Positions 7,837-17,290 are shown, numbered from the stretch's first letter. The stretch: 64,000 bases of DNA from RHLJ01 sp040222455 (GCA_040222455.1 JAVKDD010000001.1:67353-131352), one strand, 5' to 3'. A program made the numbers and translations. Notes: generated by a model not told the origin, from the letters alone.

Positions 7837-8220
7837 ATGAAGAGGAACTCAATCATACCATATAATCCAGGATTAAGGAATTTTGCTAGAGAGCTAAGGA
7901 AAAACTCTACGTTAGGTGAGATTTTGCTCTGGAAAGAAATACGAAGAAGAAAATTGGGAGTTCAATTTCATCGACAAGTTCCTGTAAAGGATTACATCAT
8001 CGATTTCTATTGTCATGAGGTAAAACTGGCTATCGAGGTTGATGGAAGTTCACATAACAGCTCTGAACAGAAAGAAAAAGATTTAATTCGTGATTATAAT
8101 CTGGAACAATTGGGGATTACTGTGATCCGAATTGACGATTTAGATGTGAAGAGAAATATGGATTCTGTTGTTAGGTTTTTGAAATTTCGGATAAAGCAGA
8201 TTTATTGTAGTAAAGAGTAA
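7837..8220 (+). CDS. DUF559 endonuclease-like protein
   Basis: A 127-residue protein of the DUF559 family, related to the Vsr/PD-(D/E)XK nuclease fold. Characteristic blocks are ARELRKNSTLGEILLWKEIR (helical start), GVQFHRQVPV, then YIIDFYCHEVKLAIEVDGSS. The D of IDFYC and the E-V-D of AIEVDG form the putative metal-binding core, and VIRIDDLDV follows. Biochemical activity for most members is unproven. It starts at 7837 (MKRNSIIP), six codons inside a longer frame. The inverted repeats on both sides suggest it travels as a small cassette in these genomes. Confidence 0.85.
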   Translation: MKRNSIIPYNPGLRNFARELRKNSTLGEILLWKEIRRRKLGVQFHRQVPVKDYIIDFYCHEVKLAIEVDGSSHNSSEQKEKDLIRDYNLEQLGITVIRIDDLDVKRNMDSVVRFLKFRIKQIYCSKE

Positions 8221-8222
8221 AG

Positions 8223-8262
8223 TCCTCCCTTGAGGGAGGTGTCCCGAAGAGACGGATGGTGT
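8223..8262. repeat. Right inverted repeat flanking the DUF559 gene
   Basis: It begins TCCTCCCTTGAGGGAGG and ends GAGACGGATGGTGTT. It contains its own hairpin, CCTCCCT-TG-AGGGAGG, and runs into a T8 tract at 8262-8269, so it may also terminate transcription from the plus strand. Its reverse complement matches the left repeat at 7721-7775. Confidence 0.6.
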
Positions 8263-8335
8263 TTTTTTTGGTGATTGGGATTTGTATTCAAGTTTCGAAC
8301 ACCCCTCAGGGCAGACTTACTTTCCTAGCAAGATT

Positions 8336-10297
8336 CTACAACCCTGCCTCAACTTCCTCAATTCTACTGGAGTATTCTTCCCATTTAAACATCAAGTCGG
8401 TGATGTCGTTTTTGAGGGACTCGTATTCTAAGGAAGTTTCTTTAACACGATCTGCATCTTCGTAAAAATCGGTTTGAGCCATTAATTCTTCAATTTCGGC
8501 TTTTCGGGATTCTTTCTTTTCAATATCCGATTCTACTTTCTCAAGCTTTTGTTTAATTGGGCGAATACGTTTGTTGAGCTCGTTTCTTTTTTGAGCTTCC
8601 AATCGCTTAGCCTCTTTTCGTGAGCGTTCCGAATCTTGCACTTGAGCTTTAACCTTTTCCTGAACTTTAGGTGTTGAAGCTTGCTCTGATTCTTCTTTTT
8701 TCTTGTCTAAGAAGTAAGACACATTTCCTATATAGGTTTTAATTCTTCCAGGCTGAATTTCTAAGACTTTATTCACAATGGGATCAAGAAATGCTCTATC
8801 GTGAGATACAATCATACATGTTCCTTCATACTGTTGAAGGGCCTGTTGCAATATGTGGTTACTGCTCATATCAAGGTGATTGGTAGGCTCATCAAAAATG
8901 AGAAAATTTGCTGGCGAAAGGAGCATTTTAGCTAAAGCTAATCTTGATTTCTCACCACCTGAAAGTACTTTTACTTTTTTAAAAACATCATCTCCGGAAA
9001 ATAGAAAACTCCCCAAAATAGATCGTAAACGACTTTCTTTTTCACCTGATCCCGCTTGCATCATTACACCTAAAGGATCAGTGTTTAAATCCAATTCATC
9101 AGCCTGATGCTGTGCAAAATATGAGGTGGTAACATTATATCCTTCAATACGTTTTCCAGCTTGAATGTGCTCTTTTCCAGAAAGAATTCGGATCAACGTA
9201 GATTTTCCAGCGCCGTTAGGTCCAACTACTGCAATTTTATCACCCTTTTCGATTTCGTAGTCAATGCCTTCAAATACTACATTATCGTCATATTTTTTGG
9301 TGATGTTTTCTAATTTCATGACCACCTGTCCACTTTTTGTTGGAGGTGGGAATCGAAAAGAAACCGTAGAAAGCTCGTCTTCAATTTCTATGCGTTCAAT
9401 TTTCTCTAACTGTTTAACCCTACTTTGAACTTGCCGTGCTTTACTTGCTTTATATCGAAACCGTTCTACAAACTCTTCGGTATCCTTCAAGGCTTTGGCC
9501 TGATTCTTTTGAGCATTAATTAATAATTCGCGTTCTTCGGCCCATTTGCGCTCATAAAAAGAATAATTACCAGAATAATCACTCATCGATCCTTTACGAA
9601 TAGCTAAGGTTCGATTAGTCATGGTATCTAAAAAGGCTCTATCGTGTGAAACCACAATTACTGCGCCCGGATAGTTTTTTAGGAAATTCTCAATCCATTG
9701 AAGAGATTCGATATCCAAGTGATTGGTAGGCTCATCCAAAAGTAAATAGGTAGGATTTTTAAGAAGAAGTTTAGCCAATGCAATACGCATCAACCAGCCA
9801 CCACTAAACTCTGTAGTAGGGCGATCGAAATCAGATTCAGAAAAACCGAGTCCCATCAATACTTTTTCAATTTCTGAGCGGAGTGTGTATAGCCCTGAGG
9901 TTTCTAGCTGAGTTTGAAGTTCCCCATATTTTTCCAAGAGCTTTTCATACTCTTTAGATTCGTGATCGACGACTGCGAATTGCTCTTGAATTCCTTTCAC
10001 TTTCATTTCAAGATCAAACAACTCTTTGAATGCTGTTTCCACTTCTTCAATAATGGTAAGCTCAAAATCAGGATCAACACCATCTTGTGGCAAATACCCG
10101 AGAGTTTCTTCATTAGACATCGAAACGTTGCCGGCATCTACTTCTTGAATTCCCATTATAATCTTCAATAGTGTAGATTTTCCGGCGCCATTTGGACCGA
10201 CTAATCCAACCCGATCCCCGGGATTTATAATACAGTTTAATCCGTCGAGTAAATCTCGACTTCCCAACGAAAGCGTAATGTTATCTAGTTGTAGCAA
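8336..10297 (-). CDS. ABC-F family ATPase (translation-associated)
   Basis: A 653-residue soluble protein with two ABC ATPase domains and no membrane segments, which defines the ABC-F class. The first Walker A is GPNGAGKST at residues 34-42. Its signature is FSGGW near 165 and its Walker B ends LLLDEPTNHLD. The second Walker A is near 355, with signature LSGGE near 445 and Walker B FLIFDEPTNHLD. The inter-domain linker (about 240-320) is charged and helical. The C-terminal 100 residues are a Lys/Glu-rich coiled coil, as in Uup and YdiF. ABC-F proteins act on the ribosomal E site. The exact subfamily is uncertain. Confidence 0.9.
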   Translation of the reverse strand: MLQLDNITLSLGSRDLLDGLNCIINPGDRVGLVGPNGAGKSTLLKIIMGIQEVDAGNVSMSNEETLGYLPQDGVDPDFELTIIEEVETAFKELFDLEMKVKGIQEQFAVVDHESKEYEKLLEKYGELQTQLETSGLYTLRSEIEKVLMGLGFSESDFDRPTTEFSGGWLMRIALAKLLLKNPTYLLLDEPTNHLDIESLQWIENFLKNYPGAVIVVSHDRAFLDTMTNRTLAIRKGSMSDYSGNYSFYERKWAEERELLINAQKNQAKALKDTEEFVERFRYKASKARQVQSRVKQLEKIERIEIEDELSTVSFRFPPPTKSGQVVMKLENITKKYDDNVVFEGIDYEIEKGDKIAVVGPNGAGKSTLIRILSGKEHIQAGKRIEGYNVTTSYFAQHQADELDLNTDPLGVMMQAGSGEKESRLRSILGSFLFSGDDVFKKVKVLSGGEKSRLALAKMLLSPANFLIFDEPTNHLDMSSNHILQQALQQYEGTCMIVSHDRAFLDPIVNKVLEIQPGRIKTYIGNVSYFLDKKKEESEQASTPKVQEKVKAQVQDSERSRKEAKRLEAQKRNELNKRIRPIKQKLEKVESDIEKKESRKAEIEELMAQTDFYEDADRVKETSLEYESLKNDITDLMFKWEEYSSRIEEVEAGL

Positions 10298-10426
10298 GTA
10301 GTCCCTTTAAATCGATTTTCTATCAAACTTTTAAGATATGTATTTGTAATAAAAGTATGTGGTTGAAATAAAGTTTGAGTATCCTTAAAAAGAAATAAGT
10401 ACAAAAAAATTCACAAGTTCTCACAA

Positions 10427-11518
10427 ATGACATTATTGATCATCTATTTACTGCTCGCTGTTGGAGTTTCTTTTCTTTGCTCCATATTAGAGGCAGTGCT
10501 TTTGTCAATAACTCCATCGTTTATTGCATTAAAGCATAAAGAAGGTTCAAAAGTTGGAAATCTTCTCGTTGAACTCAAGAAAGACATCGATAAACCACTT
10601 TCAGCAATACTTAGTTTGAATACCATTGCTCACACGGTTGGAGCAGCCGGAGTTGGTGCACAGGCACAGGTAGTTTTTGGAAATTCATATATAAGTGTTA
10701 CTTCAGCAATTTTAACATTGTTGATTCTGGTTTTTTCGGAGATAATACCAAAAACCTTAGGTGCGAATTACTGGAAAGAGCTTTCCAATATCTCGGCCCG
10801 AGCCATTAAATTATTGATCTTTATCACGTATCCTTTGGTTCTGCTTTCTAACGGAATCACGAGAAGGTTATCGAAAGATGGAGAGAATCAGACTCTAAGT
10901 AGAGAAGAGTTTTCAGCAATGGCAGATATCGGAGTAGAAGAAGGTGTATTTGAAGAAGGAGAATCTAAGATTTTTAAAAATTTAATTCGTTTTAGTTCAT
11001 TACGTGCAGTGGATATTATGACTCCAAGAATTGTCGTAGTTCGCTTTAGCCAAGAAACAAAAATCTCAGAAGTACTTAGCAATGAAGAGGATCTAATTTT
11101 TTCGCGGTTTCCAATTTATGGAAAATCGGAGGAAGACATTGTAGGCTACGTACTCAAGAATGATTTGTACAAAGAGCTTTCTAAAGGAAATGGAGATTGG
11201 CCACTCAGTAAAATCAAACGTAATATTATAATCTTTCCAGAAAAAGTTCAGCTCAAATTATTCTTCGAAAAAATTATTGAGAAACAAGAACATATTGCAG
11301 CAATAGTTGATGAATATGGTGGGTTTTCAGGGATTGTCACGATGGAAGACGCAGTCGAAACTTTATTGGGTTTAGAAATTGTAGACGAAGCCGATACCAT
11401 TGAAGACATGCAGATCCTTGCCCGTAAAAAATGGAGAGAAAGAGCTCAAAAAATGGGGATTTCAGTTCCGAATAAAACAGGGTCTACTTCTGAATCGCCA
11501 AAAAAAGATTCTAAATAG
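10427..11518 (+). CDS. CNNM/CBS domain membrane protein (HlyC/CorC family)
   Basis: A 363-residue protein with a CNNM (DUF21) membrane domain in residues 1-145. Hydrophobic helices begin at MTLLIIYLLLAVGVSFLCS and continue through LTLLILVFSEIIPKTLG. A CBS pair follows at about 185-310 (VDIMTPRIVVV, then AIVDEYGGFSGIVTMEDAVE). The C-terminal CorC/HlyC domain found in longer members is absent and is replaced by a short charged tail. Family members are implicated in Mg2+ or Co2+ efflux. It converges on lysC with a single base between the two stop codons. Confidence 0.9.
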   Translation: MTLLIIYLLLAVGVSFLCSILEAVLLSITPSFIALKHKEGSKVGNLLVELKKDIDKPLSAILSLNTIAHTVGAAGVGAQAQVVFGNSYISVTSAILTLLILVFSEIIPKTLGANYWKELSNISARAIKLLIFITYPLVLLSNGITRRLSKDGENQTLSREEFSAMADIGVEEGVFEEGESKIFKNLIRFSSLRAVDIMTPRIVVVRFSQETKISEVLSNEEDLIFSRFPIYGKSEEDIVGYVLKNDLYKELSKGNGDWPLSKIKRNIIIFPEKVQLKLFFEKIIEKQEHIAAIVDEYGGFSGIVTMEDAVETLLGLEIVDEADTIEDMQILARKKWRERAQKMGISVPNKTGSTSESPKKDSK

Positions 11519-11519
11519 C

Positions 11520-12884
11520 TTATTGAAATAGGTAAGAGTGAATCTTCTGAGCTGTTTCTATCAATTGTTCTTCATTAACTACAAAACTGAATATTCTTTT
11601 CTCTTTTGTAAAGGTAATCATATCGATTTTTTCTTCACCCATCACTAAAAATATCTTTTTAGATAGTTCATCCATTTTAAAAATCCGACAACCAATCAAA
11701 CTAACCAACCCTTTTCTTTCCTCAATAGCGATAGTTCCAACTTCAACGAGTTCCTTAGAGAGTTGAGTAAGTTTATCTGAATTAGAGAGTGCAATTGTAA
11801 CTGAAGCTTCTGTGGTATTGACCGCATCAACGGGAAGTCGAAGTTTTTCCAATGCAGCAAATACTTTAGTAAGAAAAGAATAACCCATTACCGTCTCGTA
11901 AGCACTTACAGTTAATAGTACAATATCGTCTTTAAATGACATGGCAAGTACTTCTCTGTTGTGATTTGATTCACGAATAATCTTAGTCCCCACATCGTCA
12001 GGGCTAAACATATTTTTAACAAAAACAGGAATATTTCGCTCTTGAGCTGGTTTGAGCGTAGATGGATGCAGTACTTTTGCTCCGAAATAGGCCATTTCTG
12101 TGGCGTCGAAATAACTGAGTTCAGGAATGGGTTTTGCATGGGTTATAAATCTAGGGTCACTAGTATAAATTCCGCTAACATCTGTCCATATTTCAATTGC
12201 TTCTGCGTTAATCGCGCCCCCGATTAAACTTGCCGAATAGTCTGATCCTTCGAACCCTAGAGTAGTTGTGGTTTTATTAGGAGCTTCACCATAAAATCCA
12301 CCAATAATCGGGGTAAAGCCACTGTCAAGTATGGTTTCTAAGGCACCGGATTTTTGATTAATCAGCCCACGATTAGGATTTGCTTTTCCATATTCATTAT
12401 CTGTTTTGATGATTTTTTTTGCATCAATAAATTGAGTTAGCATATCTACTGCTAGACCACATTGGGCAAGTAAAAATGAAGAAATCTGTTCTCCAATGGC
12501 TGCAATAGCGTCTTTCATGCTGTCTTCCAGATCACCACTTTTTGCTACATATTGCAATAGTTTTTTTAGCTTGTTGATGTGCTCTTCAATCTTTTTATCA
12601 CAACTTTCTTTAATTAAAAGATTCTTTGGATGTGGATTTTCCTCAAGAAAACGGTCTACAAGATGCTGATGACGATTGTGGATATCATCAGCAATAGAAT
12701 TCGCCTCATCAAGTTTTCCCGACGCGGCTAGTTGTGCTGATTCAATAAGTTGGCGAGTAGTTCTTGCGGTAGCAGATACAATAACTACAGGGTATTCATA
12801 CTTCTTAATGATATCCAGAACTTGCTTCCAAGATTGGTGATCATTCATTGAAGTTCCGCCAAATTTAAGTACGTGTATGTTCAT
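11520..12884 (-). CDS. lysC: Aspartate kinase
   Basis: A 454-residue monofunctional aspartokinase, catalysing the first step of the aspartate pathway to lysine, threonine and methionine. The N-terminal amino-acid kinase domain has KFGGTS at residues 7-12. It also shows GFEGSDYSAS and WTDVSGIYTSDPR, which are the aspartate- and nucleotide-binding motifs. It ends near residue 300 (AKVLHPSTLKPA). Two ACT-type regulatory segments follow (VLLTVSAYETV, LVSLIGCRIFKMDELS). No homoserine dehydrogenase domain is fused. lysA, a later step, lies 1.4 kb away on the same strand beyond an unrelated plus-strand gene. No lysine riboswitch was seen upstream. Confidence 0.95.
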   Translation of the reverse strand: MNIHVLKFGGTSMNDHQSWKQVLDIIKKYEYPVVIVSATARTTRQLIESAQLAASGKLDEANSIADDIHNRHQHLVDRFLEENPHPKNLLIKESCDKKIEEHINKLKKLLQYVAKSGDLEDSMKDAIAAIGEQISSFLLAQCGLAVDMLTQFIDAKKIIKTDNEYGKANPNRGLINQKSGALETILDSGFTPIIGGFYGEAPNKTTTTLGFEGSDYSASLIGGAINAEAIEIWTDVSGIYTSDPRFITHAKPIPELSYFDATEMAYFGAKVLHPSTLKPAQERNIPVFVKNMFSPDDVGTKIIRESNHNREVLAMSFKDDIVLLTVSAYETVMGYSFLTKVFAALEKLRLPVDAVNTTEASVTIALSNSDKLTQLSKELVEVGTIAIEERKGLVSLIGCRIFKMDELSKKIFLVMGEEKIDMITFTKEKRIFSFVVNEEQLIETAQKIHSYLFQ

Positions 12885-12951
12885 AGAATTTATTTGAAGC
12901 GCCTAAAATAAGGGTTCTATGATCGGATTGCATTCTTAATAAATGATAAAG

Positions 12952-12999
12952 TTCCAAGCCTGTAAGGGCAATTCATGAATTGCCCTTACAGGCTTGGAA
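12952..12999. repeat. Perfect 48-bp palindrome
   Basis: The two 24-base arms at 12952-12975 and 12976-12999 are exact reverse complements with no spacer. The left arm begins TTCCAAGCCTGTAAGGGC and the centre is TTCATGAA. The intergenic segment between divergent lysC and the flavoprotein gene holds little else. Palindromes with a GGGCAATTCATGAATTGCCC core resemble REP-like elements found dispersed in diverse bacteria. It is not an ordinary terminator, because neither gene ends here. Confidence 0.95.
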
Positions 13000-13025
13000 A
13001 AGAAAGCCTATCTTGCCATGAAAAA

Positions 13026-14234
13026 ATGCAGGTTGCAGTAATTGGTGGAGGAGCCGCTGGTTTTTTTAGTGCTATTTCGGCTAAAACTCATTATCCGGAA
13101 GCTAAAGTCACGATTTATGAAAAGTCGGACAAGCTTCTATCTAAAGTAAAAGTTTCTGGTGGCGGTAGATGCAACGTTACGCATCATTGCCTAAAGGTTG
13201 GAGACTTGGTAAAATTCTACCCAAGAGGAGAGAAGTCACTTAGAAAAGCATTCGGAATTTTTTCAACCACCGATACCATTAAATGGTTTGAACGGCGAGG
13301 AGTGGAGCTAAAAACAGAAGCAGACGGACGCATGTTTCCGACTACAGATTCTTCACAAACGGTTATCGATTGTTTGATGAAAGAAACTCAAAAACTTGGA
13401 ATTGGCGTTAAGACTAAATCTGCAATTAAAAAGCTAATTATAGAAGATGACGGGTATGTGCTTAGCTTCAAAAATGGTGAGACTAAGTTTGTTGATAAAG
13501 TAATTGTAGCTACAGGAGGTAGTCCAAGATCAGAAGGATTTGATTGGTTGAGAGAACTCGGTCATTCTATTGAAGAACCTGTTCCATCGCTTTTTACTTT
13601 CAATATGCCGAACGAACGAATTAAAGAATTGATGGGTGTAGTAGCAAGTCCAGCAACCGTAAAAGTGATGGGAACTAAGCTAAAAAGTACCGGTCCACTT
13701 TTGATTACTCACTGGGGAATGAGTGGTCCTGCTATATTGAAACTTTCTGCTTTTGGAGCTCGGATTTTACATGAAATGGAATATCAGTTTAAAGCTTTAG
13801 TGAATTGGACAGGAGAAAAATCTGAGCAAGAAATTAGGGAAGTTTTAACAGAAACTGTTTCTCGTAATCCTAAAAAGAAAGTACAGAATGTGAATCCATT
13901 TGCGTTGGCAGGTCGACTTTGGGAGTTTTTGTTATTTAAAATTGAGATTTCTGATTCGATGATTTGGGATAATATGGGTAAGAAAAACATCAACCGATTA
14001 GTGCATGTATTAATGAACGATGAGTATCAGGTTTCTGGAAAAACAACATTTAAAGAAGAGTTTGTTACTTGTGGCGGAATTAGTTTACAGGATGTGAATA
14101 TCAAAACCATGCAAAGTAAGTTAAGTCCTAATCTCTATTTTGCTGGCGAAGTCTTAGACATCGACGGAGTGACAGGAGGTTTCAATTTCCAAAATGCCTG
14201 GACAAGCGGATTTATAGCGGGGAAGTTAGGGTAA
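13026..14234 (+). CDS. NAD(P)/FAD-dependent oxidoreductase, HI0933/BaiN family
   Basis: A 402-residue flavoprotein. The FAD-binding Rossmann motif GGGAAG sits at residues 7-12 of the chosen start (MQVAVIGGGAAGFFSAI). The family hallmark VSGGGRCNVTH is near residue 45. The second nucleotide motif is IVATGGSPRSEG and the C-terminal GEVLDIDGVTGGFNFQNA closes the FAD site. An earlier in-frame ATG at 12975 lies exactly at the centre of the 48-bp palindrome and is rejected. This family includes YhiN and the bile-acid enzyme BaiN; the physiological role of most members is unknown. Confidence 0.9.
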   Translation: MQVAVIGGGAAGFFSAISAKTHYPEAKVTIYEKSDKLLSKVKVSGGGRCNVTHHCLKVGDLVKFYPRGEKSLRKAFGIFSTTDTIKWFERRGVELKTEADGRMFPTTDSSQTVIDCLMKETQKLGIGVKTKSAIKKLIIEDDGYVLSFKNGETKFVDKVIVATGGSPRSEGFDWLRELGHSIEEPVPSLFTFNMPNERIKELMGVVASPATVKVMGTKLKSTGPLLITHWGMSGPAILKLSAFGARILHEMEYQFKALVNWTGEKSEQEIREVLTETVSRNPKKKVQNVNPFALAGRLWEFLLFKIEISDSMIWDNMGKKNINRLVHVLMNDEYQVSGKTTFKEEFVTCGGISLQDVNIKTMQSKLSPNLYFAGEVLDIDGVTGGFNFQNAWTSGFIAGKLG

Positions 14235-14281
14235 TTGGTAGTTGGAGGCTGAAATAGTTAAATCCCAGCCTCTAAACTTGC

Positions 14282-15439
14282 TCAACTAATATCATCCGAA
14301 AACACAGCATGAATTCCCTGGCGAAGGTTATACTGACTCTTCATCACTTCTCCATAGGCTCCGGAGCTACGAATGGCAAGTAAGTCACCACGTTTTACTT
14401 CAGCTAATTCGATGTCTTTTCGGAAAGTATCTGAGCTTTCACAAATAGGACCAACAACGTCGTATTTTTTTGGTGGAAGTGAACTTGTTAGTACATCTAT
14501 GTTATGAATGGCCTGATAAAGTGCAGGCCGAAGCAGTTCGGTCATTCCTGCATCAACCACAGCAAAGGTTTTCTCTAATCCGGTTTTGGTGAAAAGCACT
14601 TTAGTTATAAGGCTTCCACACTGTCCAACAATGGAACGTCCTAATTCAAAATGCAGTGATTGATGTGGTTTTAGATTTATATATTCTTCAAAGAGATTAA
14701 AGTATTGTTCAAAATCTGGAATAGCGTTTGAGTCTGGGTTCGAATAATCAATCCCAAAACCACCTCCCACATTAATTATTTCCAGTTTAAATCCTCTTTC
14801 TTCAAAAAGACCATTGAGTTGATTGGCTCTCTCACAAAGTTCTCTAAAAGGTTTCATTTCTTGAATCTGTGATCCTATGTGAAAATGAATACCGATAAGC
14901 TTTATATGTTTCATCGAAGGTAAGTCAACGAAAATTTGTTCTAGATCAAGACTATTAATACCGAACTTATTCTCCTTTAATCCTGTGGTGATGTAATGAT
15001 GTGTTTTTGCATTCACATTCGGATTCAACCGCAAGGCAACCCGCGCAACGGTGCCTATTTCTTCAGCTAATTCATTAATGACATGCAGTTCCTGGCTCGA
15101 TTCTACATTGAAACAGAAGATATTGTTTTGAAGCCCTAGTTTAATTTCTGAATCTCTTTTTCCTACTCCAGCAAAAGCTATTTGTGAAGAATCAAAGTTA
15201 CAATTTAAAGCGTGTTGAACTTCACCTCCACTCACACAATCGGCATGTAAACCAGCTTTTCTAATTTCTTCTAGAATTCTGGGTTGGTTATTTGCTTTGA
15301 AAGCATAATGGATGTGAAATCCTTTAGAAATTCCATGGGTTTTAATTTCTTCGAGTGTTGAGCGAAGTAAATCTAAATCGTAATAATAAAATGGAGTCTC
15401 GTCTTTTTTAAAAGAATCAACAACGGTATTAGTGAACAT
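14282..15439 (-). CDS. lysA: Diaminopimelate decarboxylase
   Basis: A 385-residue fold-III PLP enzyme that decarboxylates meso-diaminopimelate to lysine. The PLP lysine is in YAFKANN near residue 49. HFHIGSQI near 195, NVGGGFGIDY near 230 and the phosphate-binding and substrate region CESSDTF near 343 identify the LysA family. The antiporter gene ends 15 bases upstream, so the two may be cotranscribed. The convergent flavoprotein gene ends 47 bases away; the hairpin between them (14244-14273) has no T tract. Confidence 0.92.
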   Translation of the reverse strand: MFTNTVVDSFKKDETPFYYYDLDLLRSTLEEIKTHGISKGFHIHYAFKANNQPRILEEIRKAGLHADCVSGGEVQHALNCNFDSSQIAFAGVGKRDSEIKLGLQNNIFCFNVESSQELHVINELAEEIGTVARVALRLNPNVNAKTHHYITTGLKENKFGINSLDLEQIFVDLPSMKHIKLIGIHFHIGSQIQEMKPFRELCERANQLNGLFEERGFKLEIINVGGGFGIDYSNPDSNAIPDFEQYFNLFEEYINLKPHQSLHFELGRSIVGQCGSLITKVLFTKTGLEKTFAVVDAGMTELLRPALYQAIHNIDVLTSSLPPKKYDVVGPICESSDTFRKDIELAEVKRGDLLAIRSSGAYGEVMKSQYNLRQGIHAVFSDDIS

Positions 15440-15454
15440 ATTTGTAAGTATGGC

Positions 15455-17290
15455 TTATGCTTTTTCTTCGATGGTTTGAGTTGGTACAAGATCGTCTTTA
15501 TTTGCGATAGTTAATGCAATAATTGAGTCTCCGGATTGTGGATTTGGCGGATTATCAACAGAAAAAGGAATTACATTTTCATTGTCTGCACTGAGTACAA
15601 AAAAAGGAATAGAATCTGACCCATACAAATTCTGGTACTGTTTATAACTGAAATCGTCGGTTATGGGAGTATTGCTTACTGTAACTTCAGAATTCACAAA
15701 ATTTGTGACGGCATCAAAATTAGTCTCTGGAGAGAATAATGTTCTTCCACCTAAAAACTCGCTAGAATCTTTCGCCCTACGTTTTGATGTTTCTGATTGA
15801 GCCAGCTGGTACACATTTGAACTTCCAAAATATTCGGCAAAACTTATAGCGGCTAAAGAATTTACTTCATCATTTGGAGTTAAAGCCAACAAATGTCCAA
15901 TTCCATCTAAGCTTATTTCGTCCATTGCATACTCTGAAAGAATATTCCCATAATAAGTATTGAGCCCAGATTTTCTAGCTTTTGAAATATTCTCCCAATT
16001 CGAATCTGCCACCAGAACTTTCAATCCCAAATCTTTTAATGTAGTAGCAACCATTCTAGACCAATCATGAGCTCCAAGAAATAGAACTCCAGTAGGTTTC
16101 GGTTTGGCTACTCCAAGTAATCTTGCTACGGGGACAGCTGAAAGGCCATAAACAGTTACCGTTGCAATGATAACAATGAAAGTATAAGGGACAAGCTGTT
16201 CGGCAACGGCATAACCTTCTTCCTCAAGTCTTATTGCAAATATTGCTGAAATAGCTGCTGCTACTATTCCTCTAGGCGCCATCCAAGCGAGAAAAGCTTT
16301 TTCCTTAATGGTAAGTTTAGAACCAATAGTTGCTCCAAAAATCGAAACCGGACGCACAATAAAGAATAGAGCTAGTAAAAACCAAAGGCTGTTTAAATTG
16401 AAATATTCAAGATGTTCAATTTTTAATCTGGAGGCGAGTAAAATGAAGAGAGTTGAGATTAATAGAACCTGAAGATTCTCCTTAAATTCAATAATATGCT
16501 TAATACGTATTGCTTTTTGGTTCGCTAAAATAACTCCCATCACTGTAACAGCCAATAATCCTGATTCGTGTTGCAAGGTATTTGAAGCAGTAAATACTGC
16601 AATTACGATCATTAGTGTAACTGGGTTTTGAAGGTAGTCGGGTAGCCAGTGTTTTTTCATTGCCAGATACATAATTCCTGCTCCAAGGGCTCCAAAGAAA
16701 GTTCCATCAACAATAGTAGTAACAATTACCAGTCCTGCTTTTCCAGAAATACTTTCAAATCCGCCGGCAAGAATAATCTCAAAAACTAGAACGGCCATCA
16801 TTGCGCCAATAGGATCGTTTACAATTCCTTCCCATTTTAAAATGGAACCCGATGTTTCAGTAGGGCGAACTTGTCGCAATAAGGGAATAATAACTGTTGG
16901 ACCTGTAACAATAAGAATTGCTCCGAATAGAACAGAGATTTCAATCCCAAGATCTAAGAATATATAGGCGGCAATGGAAGCTAAAAACCATGTAGTGGCA
17001 ATCCCGATAGTGATTAATTTAATGACCACTCCGCCAATCTTCCTGAATTCCGACATACTTAAACTTAATCCGCCTTCAAATAGAATAATAGCAACCGATA
17101 TAGATACAAAAGGACTTAGCAGTTTACCCATAAGTGCATCAGGTTCAATAAATCCTGTAACAGGTCCTGCAAAAATACCAAAAGCAAGCAGCATTAATAT
17201 AGCTGGGAGTTTAGTACGCCAAGCAAGCCATTGAGCTGAAATCCCCAAAGCAATAACACCTGCCAGCCCTACTAAAATTTGTTCATCCAT
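15455..17290 (-). CDS. CPA1/NhaP-type Na+(K+)/H+ antiporter with TrkA-N-like domain
   Basis: A 611-residue membrane protein. Residues 1-385 form a 12-13-helix cation:proton antiporter domain with FEGGLSLS, the GPTVIIPLLRQVRPTETSGS stretch, and KWEGIVNDPIGAM. The NDP Asp in that last block matches the ion-binding position of CPA antiporters. Residues about 395-520 resemble an RCK/TrkA-N Rossmann domain (GVLFLGAHDWSRMVA), though the usual GxGxxG is replaced by GAHDWS, so nucleotide binding is uncertain. A short TrkA-C-like tail follows. It probably balances pH and cations. It ends 15 bases before lysA. Confidence 0.88.
   Translation of the reverse strand: MDEQILVGLAGVIALGISAQWLAWRTKLPAILMLLAFGIFAGPVTGFIEPDALMGKLLSPFVSISVAIILFEGGLSLSMSEFRKIGGVVIKLITIGIATTWFLASIAAYIFLDLGIEISVLFGAILIVTGPTVIIPLLRQVRPTETSGSILKWEGIVNDPIGAMMAVLVFEIILAGGFESISGKAGLVIVTTIVDGTFFGALGAGIMYLAMKKHWLPDYLQNPVTLMIVIAVFTASNTLQHESGLLAVTVMGVILANQKAIRIKHIIEFKENLQVLLISTLFILLASRLKIEHLEYFNLNSLWFLLALFFIVRPVSIFGATIGSKLTIKEKAFLAWMAPRGIVAAAISAIFAIRLEEEGYAVAEQLVPYTFIVIIATVTVYGLSAVPVARLLGVAKPKPTGVLFLGAHDWSRMVATTLKDLGLKVLVADSNWENISKARKSGLNTYYGNILSEYAMDEISLDGIGHLLALTPNDEVNSLAAISFAEYFGSSNVYQLAQSETSKRRAKDSSEFLGGRTLFSPETNFDAVTNFVNSEVTVSNTPITDDFSYKQYQNLYGSDSIPFFVLSADNENVIPFSVDNPPNPQSGDSIIALTIANKDDLVPTQTIEEKA

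Noticed and set aside
11518..11520. Overlap or fusion of the CNNM gene and lysC
   Set aside because: They are convergent with one base between stop codons; this is compact packing, not a functional fusion.
12885..12951. Lysine riboswitch upstream of lysC
   Set aside because: Only about 70 bases separate the lysC start from the palindrome, too short for the aptamer, and no conserved lysine-aptamer boxes were seen.
12975..13025. Earlier ATG start for the BaiN-like gene
   Set aside because: This ATG is the centre of the perfect 48-bp palindrome, and the 17 extra residues do not resemble the family N-terminus, which starts at the Rossmann strand MQVAVIGGG.
14244..14273. Hairpin GGAGGCTG...CAGCCTCT as a bidirectional terminator
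   Set aside because: A seven- to eight-pair stem with a 14-base loop exists, but no T tract follows on either strand.
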